Assembly (NCBI GenBank): GCA_944391155.1
Contig: CALXSO010000110.1
Location: 1 to 9,638, forward strand
DNA from: an uncultured Clostridia bacterium
GTDB lineage: Bacteria > Bacillota > Clostridia > TANB77 > CAG-508
DNA: 9,638 nucleotides
Direction of reading: 5' to 3'
Shown: positions 1-5,380 of the stretch, one piece after another
How the letters are laid out: every line of letters begins with the position of its first letter
How positions within the stretch are numbered: the first letter of the stretch is position 1
Translations under genes and position numbers: made by a program
The notes under the pieces: model-generated
Told to the model about the DNA's origin: nothing
The model's database searches: none
Seen by the model: the letters and a program-made list of their open reading frames with translations, nothing else

Positions 1-902
1 CAATAGCAGACACAGAAGTATCTGAGGAAGAAAAGAAAAAATTAATTTCAGAAGAACAGGCAAAACAAACCGCTTTGGAAATAGCAAAAAATTTAGGGTA
101 TGAGAATGAAGAAATAGAAAGTATTGATTTGAAACAGAATAAGAGAGAAACATATGAAGAGAAATATTATGAAATTCAGGCAAAAAATAATCAAGATACA
201 ATAAAAATGAAAATAAATGCGGTTAATGGGCAAATAATGGCATTTGATAATACAAATCTTTTAGAAAAGGAAGAAAATAAAAAACAAATTACAAAAGAAG
301 AAGCTATAAAAATTGCTAATGATATATATACGAAAATAAATTTAGAAAAGGAAAATTATCAACTAGATATATGCAATGAAGAATATAAAGTTTTTAACGG
401 TGAAAAAAGAAAAATTTGGAATACAAAATATTACAAAAAATACAATAATATAATAAACCCATATGAAGAGTTAAATTTTGACTTTATCATAGGTGAAAAT
501 AATATTAAAGTAAGCTCAATCTATATTGATTTAAATGGAATATATGAAGACAATCCACAAGTAATAACTGAACAGGAAGCAATTAATATAGCATCAAATA
601 AAGAAAAAGAATTTACACAAAAAGAAATTCAAAAGATAGAAACGAAAATTGGTATTAGGAAAATGAATAATTTTATTTATTTATTAGAAAATAATATAGA
701 CAATTTATATAATAGAGATTTAAATACAAATTTTACTGAAACAGATAATATAGTAAGAAATGTTTGGATTGTAAAAATAGAACACAATTATACAAATGAA
801 AACGAAATAGATTCTTTCTATAAAGGAATAAATAAAGAGTATTATATTGATATTACAACAGGAGAAATCATTGGAGGCAAAAAAATAGATAAGATTGAAT
901 AG
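1..902 (+). CDS. PepSY / YcdB-YcdC-like repeat protein, 5' end missing
   Basis: The frame is open from base 3 to the TAG at 900-902, giving 299 visible residues; the true start lies left of the window. The TTG at 75 is an internal leucine codon, because the upstream codons already encode the first repeat. Three copies of an I(S/T)xE(E/Q)A...A helix motif are visible: at the left edge, near base 287 and near base 560. Each is followed by a stretch with a strand-turn-strand look, such as NAVNGQI and YYIDITTGEIIGG. This is the pattern of PepSY and YcdB/YcdC domains, which are usually extracytoplasmic and often membrane-anchored or linked to protease inhibition. The visible part is hydrophilic and has no membrane segment; any signal peptide or anchor would be in the missing N-terminus. 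Family assignment is from the repeat pattern; the biological role is unknown. Composition is very AT-rich, like most of the window. Confidence 0.75.
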   Translation, partial: IADTEVSEEEKKKLISEEQAKQTALEIAKNLGYENEEIESIDLKQNKRETYEEKYYEIQAKNNQDTIKMKINAVNGQIMAFDNTNLLEKEENKKQITKEEAIKIANDIYTKINLEKENYQLDICNEEYKVFNGEKRKIWNTKYYKKYNNIINPYEELNFDFIIGENNIKVSSIYIDLNGIYEDNPQVITEQEAINIASNKEKEFTQKEIQKIETKIGIRKMNNFIYLLENNIDNLYNRDLNTNFTETDNIVRNVWIVKIEHNYTNENEIDSFYKGINKEYYIDITTGEIIGGKKIDKIE

Positions 903-910
903 TAAAATTA

Positions 911-951
911 AAGTTGAGGTAAAACATAGTTTGCCTCAACTTATTTATTTT
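911..951. terminator. Intrinsic terminator between convergent genes, probably bidirectional
   Basis: A perfect 9-bp stem (AAGTTGAGG / CCTCAACTT) extends by a T-G and three A-T pairs to about 13 bp with a six-base loop (911-942). On the + strand it is followed by TATTTATTTT, serving the PepSY-like gene. On the minus strand the tail reads TAATTTTA, so it can also end the secreted-protein gene that stops at 986. Confidence 0.8.
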
Positions 952-961
952 AATTTAGGTT

Positions 962-1596
962 AAAACTAGAAAGGAGAATTTAATTTTATATTATAGCATA
1001 ATCGTACGAAACATAAGCACTACGGTAAATTCCTGGGGGATTAGCTATACTTGAAGCATCAAAATAAAGCTGGATTTTTTCACCCGCACTCACAGACGCA
1101 ACTACTGAAAAGAAAGTAGCACCTGACCTATCATCAATTTGAATAGTTGAAGCTTTAACAGCACCTGAAATACTTCTAATCTGAACAGTTAGTTTAATAG
1201 GACTAGAATTTGCATAACCATCAGCCCCAGAGAAACTTCCGGATATAATTAAAGTACCACTCTGCCCCATAGTTTTAACGGGTGTTAGGTTATAATTTGT
1301 AAAAGTATAACTCCCACCTGCACCAGACCCATACCAAGTCTCAGTACCAGCCCGAGGCAAAATGCTTTCAACATTGTCCAGACTGGTCAATGTTTCAGCG
1401 GTTTGTGAAGACTCAAGTGTAGAATTCTCATTTTCCTGTTCATCTGCAAACACAGGAACAACAGAAAAAGCGAAAACAGATACACCTAAAACAATACCTA
1501 CAATCCGCTTTTTAAGCTTTAAAAAATTTTTTTTCATACAATTCTCCTTTTTGTAAAAAACTAAGTTGACAGTTACATTTTTTCCTTTCTAGTTTT
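962..1596. repeat. 14-bp perfect inverted repeat flanking the secreted-protein gene
   Basis: The sequence AAAACTAGAAAGGA at 962-975 recurs exactly as its reverse complement at 1583-1596. The two arms bracket the complete minus-strand gene 986-1537 and its ribosome binding site. The arms contain an AAAGGA string, so chance or shared Shine-Dalgarno-like content cannot be excluded. The core AAAACTAG occurs a third time at 1653-1660. No recombinase gene lies in the window. A 14-bp match somewhere in an AT-rich 9.6-kb window is not improbable by itself; its placement tightly around one gene is what makes it notable. Confidence 0.5.
986..1537 (-). CDS. Small secreted protein of unknown function (signal peptide)
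   Basis: The product has 183 residues. Residues 1-31 form a classical Sec signal peptide: a KKNFLKLKKR positive region, a hydrophobic core, and a VFA|DEQ signal peptidase I site after A31. The mature part (about 152 residues) begins with an acidic, Ser/Thr-rich stretch. It continues as a Gly/Ser/Thr/aromatic-rich alternating pattern that suggests an all-beta domain, ending in YRSAYVSYDYAII. It has no cysteine, no LPxTG motif, no lipobox and no second membrane segment, so release or non-covalent surface attachment is expected. The start is supported by AAAGGAG at 1550-1544, six bases upstream. Hand counting of 1021-1260 gives 91 G+C in 240 bases (38%), against about 25% in parts of the neighbouring PepSY-like gene, so composition differs clearly. 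I do not recognise the family. The Spo0A-like regulator gene lies upstream on the same strand but is separated by a terminator. Confidence 0.85.
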   Translation of the reverse strand: MKKNFLKLKKRIVGIVLGVSVFAFSVVPVFADEQENENSTLESSQTAETLTSLDNVESILPRAGTETWYGSGAGGSYTFTNYNLTPVKTMGQSGTLIISGSFSGADGYANSSPIKLTVQIRSISGAVKASTIQIDDRSGATFFSVVASVSAGEKIQLYFDASSIANPPGIYRSAYVSYDYAII

Positions 1597-1609
1597 CTAT
1601 ATCTAAAAC

Positions 1610-1628
1610 CACTTTAAAAGATAAAGTG
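1610..1628. promoter_or_regulatory. Short dyad upstream of the secreted-protein gene
   Basis: CACTTTA (1610-1616) and TAAAGTG (1622-1628) form a perfect 7-bp dyad around a five-base centre, about 70 bases upstream of the secreted-protein start. It lies within the region that must hold that gene's promoter. It could be an operator or a 5'-UTR hairpin; there is no T-tract on the minus strand, so it is not a terminator. I could not place a convincing -35/-10 pair in 1561-1720. Confidence 0.3.
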
Positions 1629-1720
1629 ATTAAAGATCAAAATGCATTTGCCAAAACTAGGCGAAAATTATCACAATACAACTTTTTTTACCACAAAAAT
1701 AAAAAAAAGCAAAAAACCAC

Positions 1721-1760
1721 ATAAAAAAAACAAGTTATAATATCAAAATTATAACTTGTT
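1721..1760 (-). terminator. Intrinsic terminator overlapping the stop of the Spo0A-like gene
   Basis: A perfect 13-bp stem (1748-1760 with 1729-1741, six-base loop) is followed on the minus strand by eight T residues (1730-1723). The 5' arm contains the last codons and the TAA stop (1751-1749), so coding sequence and terminator overlap. Confidence 0.9.
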
Positions 1761-2468
1761 AAGAACAGTAAATATAACCTGTTTAACAGTCGGCTTAACA
1801 AAATTAGACAAATTAAAATAACTTGTAATAATATCCTCATCACAATCACAAATCATCATTTTAGTTGCTTGAGAAATATCACATTTAACAGTATTAGCAC
1901 TTTTATTATACTTCTCTGCAACAATAGGATAAACATCTCTACTCAAATTATCATAAAATTTGTCTTTATTAACGTAAAGAACATAAAGAGCATCAATTAA
2001 ATACTTTGAACCATGATAAGAAAAATTATAATTCAAGAATTCCAATTCACGAACAATCTTATTTCTTATAAAAATTTCAGAATTAATAATAGCCCTTTCT
2101 TTAGAAAGCTTGCCAAGCTGAAAAGCTATACTTTTTAGTTCAACAGGTTTTTTAAAATAGCTATTAATATATTTACTATTATCAAATTTAGAATTAGTTA
2201 AAGGTTTATTTGAAAAGACAAGAATAGAATTAGTATACTTTTCAAGTTCATTTTCAGTAATATAATTTAAAATGTTAAATGCACCTAAATCATCTAAATT
2301 TAAATCTAGTAAAATGATATCAGGAATTTCTGTATCAATAATACTAATAGCCTCCTCTGAAGTATAAGCAATACCGTAAACTCTTACATCAGATACATAT
2401 TGAGATATGTAATTAATAATGTTTTTGCAATATTCTGCATTGTCTTCAACTACTAATAAATTTATCAT
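1749..2468 (-). CDS. Response regulator with Spo0A-type C-terminal DNA-binding domain
   Basis: The product has 239 residues, starting at the ATG at 2468, which has GAGGTG (2480-2475) six bases upstream; a longer frame to a TTG at 2507 lacks a site. Residues 1-120 form a receiver domain. It has the acidic pair E8-D9 in LLVVEDN, phosphoacceptor D55 in DIILLDLNL, a switch Ser at 86 and K107 in YFKKP, so it should be phosphorylatable. Residues about 125-239 match the Spo0A C-terminal fold: a buried-helix region with YLIDALYVLY, then VYPIVAEKYNKSANTVKCDISQ, aligning with [22 protein letters not shown] of Bacillus Spo0A (recalled from memory). The protein is shorter than Spo0A (about 267 residues). 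In the recognition helix the R/E/R contact residues appear replaced by K/C/D-type residues, so a different operator is likely. I infer a Spo0A-family paralogue rather than the sporulation master regulator itself. No sensor kinase gene is adjacent. Confidence 0.88.
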   Translation of the reverse strand: MINLLVVEDNAEYCKNIINYISQYVSDVRVYGIAYTSEEAISIIDTEIPDIILLDLNLDDLGAFNILNYITENELEKYTNSILVFSNKPLTNSKFDNSKYINSYFKKPVELKSIAFQLGKLSKERAIINSEIFIRNKIVRELEFLNYNFSYHGSKYLIDALYVLYVNKDKFYDNLSRDVYPIVAEKYNKSANTVKCDISQATKMMICDCDEDIITSYFNLSNFVKPTVKQVIFTVLNKL

Positions 2469-2474
2469 AATTTT

Positions 2475-2480
2475 CACCTC
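2475..2480 (-). promoter_or_regulatory. Ribosome binding site fixing the Spo0A-like start
   Basis: GAGGTG on the minus strand sits six bases before the ATG at 2468. It decides for this start over the TTG at 2507, which would add 13 residues not seen in receiver domains and has no such site. Confidence 0.8.
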
Positions 2481-2594
2481 TACTATAAAGATGAAAGAAA
2501 GGGGCAAAAAAGTTGCATTTTTTTAAAAAAAATTTAATTTTTTTTGTTTTTTTTAAAGAAACAGTCAAAAAATGTTGAAAAATACGCAAAAACA

Positions 2595-2650
2595 AAAATA
2601 AAATAAAAAATAAAAAAATGAGTTTATTACAAATAAATAAACTCATTTTT
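2595..2650 (-). terminator. Strong intrinsic terminator of the glucosaminidase operon
   Basis: A perfect 15-bp stem (2636-2650 with 2614-2628, seven-base loop ACAAATA on the + strand) lies about 50 bases beyond the stop at 2699. It is followed on the minus strand by a long T-rich tail (2613-2595). It isolates the operon from the Spo0A-like gene downstream. Confidence 0.85.
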
Positions 2651-2698
2651 AAAACTCATATTTAATAATATTTCAAATTCATAACAAAATATTTAAAC

Positions 2699-3535
2699 TT
2701 AATTAATCTCTTTAAAGAAATCATATTCACTTCCAGAAGTATTTGTCTTACCCTGATACAAATAACCTGAATATATGCTACTATTTGAATCATTTAAATT
2801 AGTATTTAAAGTTGCATGATAAGAAAAATTATCATCATCATAATTCTTTATATGAATATCAAAATTAATAATATAACTAATATCATCAAGATTTACATTT
2901 GCCTGTTGTAAAAGCTTACCATTAAAAGAAAGAGAATTAATTTGTTCATTAACAGAAAAATTTTGTACAATATCGCGATTAATATAACCAAGAGAAATAG
3001 GATTAGAACAATCAGCATAAAATGTAGGTTGTGAATAATCCGCAGTCTCGTTTTGCTCGTTATTATGAATAATGTTAAAATCAATTCTACCATTTTCAGG
3101 AACAGACAAAACATTAAAATTACCAAAGTCATTTAAATTTTTATAATTTAAATATTGAGTACCAACACCACCATTAGTTGTAATTTGAATATTATCAATA
3201 TATAATTCTTTAACTGTATTAGTAGATGTCAAATCACTAATATAACTAGTATTATCTATAGAAAGAGCAATATCAGTATATTGGCAAATACTCAAATTTT
3301 GTAAAGATTGGTTGGCACTATTATCAATAGCATTAGCACTACTATAAAGAAGAATTCTACTTACTCTAAAAACAGAATTTTGATTTTGATTTGCAATTTT
3401 TAAAGAAGTTTGAAAAAATTCATCTCTTGCATAGCTAGCATAAAAAATATATGCATAACCAAGTATAGACAAAATAAGTAATATAATTAGAATAGCCAAA
3501 ATCAACTTATCGTGCTTTATTTTTAATTTTTTCAT
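2699..3535 (-). CDS. Single-pass membrane-anchored protein of unknown function
   Basis: The product has 278 residues. A short basic cytoplasmic tail (MKKLKIKHDK) precedes one membrane segment at about residues 11-33. About 245 extracytoplasmic residues follow, rich in Asn, Ser, Asp and Tyr, with two cysteines (C84, C176) that could form a disulfide if exported to an oxidising environment. The external part looks mainly beta with repeated IDN/NID/FDI-type strands. I recognise no family or motif. Start: ATG at 3535 with a GGAGG site at about 3545-3541. It follows the glucosaminidase gene on the same strand with only 25 bases between stop and start and ends at a terminator. The two are therefore almost certainly co-transcribed, suggesting a partner, inhibitor or localisation factor for that wall hydrolase; this role is inference from position only. 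Confidence 0.8.
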   Translation of the reverse strand: MKKLKIKHDKLILAILIILLILSILGYAYIFYASYARDEFFQTSLKIANQNQNSVFRVSRILLYSSANAIDNSANQSLQNLSICQYTDIALSIDNTSYISDLTSTNTVKELYIDNIQITTNGGVGTQYLNYKNLNDFGNFNVLSVPENGRIDFNIIHNNEQNETADYSQPTFYADCSNPISLGYINRDIVQNFSVNEQINSLSFNGKLLQQANVNLDDISYIINFDIHIKNYDDDNFSYHATLNTNLNDSNSSIYSGYLYQGKTNTSGSEYDFFKEIN

Positions 3536-3560
3536 TTGAATCCTCCGTTCCTATAAATAA

Positions 3561-4979
3561 TTAAAGTCTATTATACAACATTTCCATATATGAAAATACT
3601 TTTTGGTGCCAATCCTCATCACTTGCATATCTTTGATTAACTGCTTCCAAAGTAGAACCATTATAGTAAGTAGCAACAGCAGTTTCATTATCATAGATTT
3701 TTGTTCCTGGTGGATTAATATAATATTTTGTTAAAACTTTAGCAACTAAAACAATACCTTCTTCATATGTATCAAAATCATAAGATGATTCATAAGGTGT
3801 AGAATCATAAGAACCATAACCAAATAAATTCTTTTTATCTTTAGAAATTTGAGATGTAGCCCAGCTACTTTCATGAATACCTAAAGAAGCTAAGAAAATA
3901 CCATTAATTTTATATTCTTGTTCAACCTCATAAAATACTTTAGCATTATCTTCAAAAACATCATTTTTATCATTTGGTAAATCTTTAAAAATCTTTTGAT
4001 AATCTTTTAATGTCAAACCACTAGGTTTATTTAAAGGCATTTCAATATTTAATTTATCTTTAATCTTCTTAATTCTATTATTTTCTGGCATCGTAGGTGT
4101 TGCAGCAGCAGATGTTAAAACTTTTGTAGGTAAATAACCTTCTATAGAATCATAAGAAACTTTACACCAATCTTCACTAGGTAATTCCAATAATTTAACA
4201 TCTATGTATTTTTCAATTTTAGCAACTTCATCTGATGTATCACTAGCTTCTTTTCTTAAAACAGAATCAGAAGTTAAATATAATGTATCATTTAAGTGAG
4301 CTTTAATTTTTGCTAAAAATTCAGAAGTTCCTACTGTGATTATTTCAGGTAAAAAATCTTTTGTTTTAGTCTCACTCAAAATATTTTCTTCCTTAAATTC
4401 ACCATTCTCATAAGTTTTAACAACAGTAACATCTTTTTTTCCAACTTCACCTTTTTGAATAGTAGTCTTTTCATCTTTAGGAAGATAAGAACATTGTTGT
4501 TCAACTGTTTCAAAAGGTATATCTCTTTCTTCTACAACTTGTTCTTTAACTGTTTCTAGAGAAGCATTTGAAACAATTATATTATGAGCATTCAAACGAT
4601 GACGATTAATTTCAACATCAACCTCAACATCTTCATTCATAGAAATAACATCTGAGGAAGCTAAAGAATCTTTTGACATTACTGAATTAGAAAAAGTTAC
4701 AATTACTACTGAAGCAATAACTAAAAGAAGTAATATACCACCAGATATAGGAATTGCTTTTTTTGAAAGTTTAACTTTATGTACAGATTTAATTTTTTCT
4801 TTATTAGGTTTTATATTAGAAATATTCGAAACTTTAGAAATTTTATCTTTTTTCTTTTCAGTCTTGTTTCTTAATTTTCTATCACTTATAAGATTTTCTT
4901 GTTCATATGAATAACGAGCTTGTTCTAATTCTTTGAAAACATCAGTTAATTTTCTACCAGAAAAATCTTTATTATCCAT
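3561..4979 (-). CDS. Membrane-anchored G5-SH3b-glucosaminidase (GH73-like) cell-wall hydrolase
   Basis: The product has 472 residues. The order is: a long, highly charged Lys-rich cytoplasmic region (1-75); one membrane segment (about 76-96); a linker; a G5-type domain (about 148-217: IPFETV..., KGEVGKKDVTVVKTYENGE, EIITVGT); a bacterial SH3 domain (about 233-289: VLRKEASDTSDEV..., DWCKVSYDSIEGYLPTKVL); and a glucosaminidase domain (about 340-472). The catalytic glutamate is E370 in GIHESSWATS. It is followed by the family motif KKNLFGYGSYDSTPYESSYDF and by TYYNGST near residue 437. The enzyme should cleave the glycan strands of peptidoglycan (beta-N-acetylglucosaminidase activity) outside the membrane, with G5 and SH3b binding wall polymers. 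The start has AAAGGAGA about ten bases upstream and a clear promoter further up. It is first gene of a two-gene operon. The unusually long basic cytoplasmic tail could interact with a cytoplasmic partner (inference). Confidence 0.92.
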   Translation of the reverse strand: MDNKDFSGRKLTDVFKELEQARYSYEQENLISDRKLRNKTEKKKDKISKVSNISNIKPNKEKIKSVHKVKLSKKAIPISGGILLLLVIASVVIVTFSNSVMSKDSLASSDVISMNEDVEVDVEINRHRLNAHNIIVSNASLETVKEQVVEERDIPFETVEQQCSYLPKDEKTTIQKGEVGKKDVTVVKTYENGEFKEENILSETKTKDFLPEIITVGTSEFLAKIKAHLNDTLYLTSDSVLRKEASDTSDEVAKIEKYIDVKLLELPSEDWCKVSYDSIEGYLPTKVLTSAAATPTMPENNRIKKIKDKLNIEMPLNKPSGLTLKDYQKIFKDLPNDKNDVFEDNAKVFYEVEQEYKINGIFLASLGIHESSWATSQISKDKKNLFGYGSYDSTPYESSYDFDTYEEGIVLVAKVLTKYYINPPGTKIYDNETAVATYYNGSTLEAVNQRYASDEDWHQKVFSYMEMLYNRL

Positions 4980-5023
4980 ATTTCAAGGTCTCCTTTCAAT
5001 ATAAATTATAATTATACAACCAT

Positions 5024-5052
5024 ATTATATAATAAAAGGAAAAACTTGTCCA
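5024..5052 (-). promoter_or_regulatory. Vegetative (sigma-A type) promoter of the glucosaminidase operon
   Basis: On the minus strand, TGGACA (5052-5047) and a perfect TATAAT (5029-5024) are separated by exactly 17 bases. Transcription should start near 5017, giving a leader of about 40 bases before the ATG at 4979. Confidence 0.75.
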
Positions 5053-5109
5053 CAGTTTTTTTAAAAGTTTCGTTAGTAAATGTTAGAAAAAACTTACTAT
5101 GCAGACTAA

Positions 5110-5280
5110 ATTTTGTAGAGCAGAGCAAAATATTGATATATAAATACTTTTTGCTAAAGCCCAACAGGAGGACTTAAATTTTTTAACAAAATGTATAAAG
5201 TACTTATATATCAATATTTTTGTTGGCTTATCTTTATGATACACTGAATTGTAACAGATAAAATTAATTTTAAAGATAAA
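5110..5280. repeat. Structured intergenic element: 24-bp inverted repeat with pseudoknot potential
   Basis: This lies in the 401-base gap between divergent genes (4980-5380), which has no convincing gene. The arms 5127-5150 and 5197-5220 are complementary over 24 bp with one mismatch. As RNA the mismatch is A-C if read on the + strand but a G-U pair if read on the minus strand, giving a fully paired stem. The 46-base loop contains TAAAGCCCAACA (5155-5166), which can pair, with two one-base bulges, with TGTTGGCTTA (5221-5230) immediately after the stem: H-type pseudoknot topology. Two smaller dyads sit on the sides: ATTTTG/CAAAAT (5110-5115 and 5126-5131) and TTATCTTTA/TAAAGATAA (5228-5236 and 5271-5279). 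The loop has a perfect AGGAGG (5166-5171). It may be a small RNA, a cis-acting leader or a MITE-like remnant; no target-site duplication and no good terminator were found. The structure is visible; its function is unknown. Confidence 0.6.
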
Positions 5281-5295
5281 AAAATAAAAGAACAA

Positions 5296-5330
5296 TTGAC
5301 ATAATCAAATAAAAATAGTAAACTTATAAT
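5296..5330 (+). promoter_or_regulatory. Probable promoter of the beta-CASP nuclease gene
   Basis: A perfect TTGACA (5296-5301) is followed after 17 bases by TAAACT (5319-5324), a weak -10 match, and directly after that by a perfect TATAAT (5325-5330), which would give a 23-base spacer. One of the two -10 elements is probably used; start of transcription would be near 5331-5338, about 45 bases before the ATG. Confidence 0.5.
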
Positions 5331-5380
5331 ACAATGTATATAAAAGCATTGAATTAAACTAATTTAATGGAGGAATTATT

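Noticed and set aside
75..902. TTG at 75 as the start of the PepSY-like gene
   Set aside because: The frame is open upstream to the window edge, the upstream codons belong to the first repeat (EEQAKQTALEIA), and no ribosome binding site precedes 75. The gene is 5'-truncated by the window.
1362..1556. 64-residue + strand reading frame
   Set aside because: Antisense to the well-supported secreted-protein gene, with no ribosome binding site or recognisable product.
2446..2646. 66-residue minus-strand frame before the Spo0A-like gene
   Set aside because: It covers the A/T tracts and the terminator hairpin, giving a Phe/Lys-rich low-complexity product, and overlaps the better-supported start at 2468.
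5046..5054. TTGTCCACA resembling a DnaA box
   Set aside because: It differs from the TTATNCACA consensus at one position, is single, and overlaps the -35 element of a good promoter. There is no cluster of boxes, so no origin is indicated.
5127..5220. Terminator reading of the 24-bp inverted repeat
   Set aside because: The 46-base loop is far too large for an intrinsic terminator and no gene ends nearby on either strand.
5083..5295. 70-residue minus-strand frame in the divergent intergenic region
   Set aside because: No ribosome binding site before its start, hydrophobic low-complexity composition, and it merely spans the inverted repeat. Length is unremarkable for AT-rich DNA.
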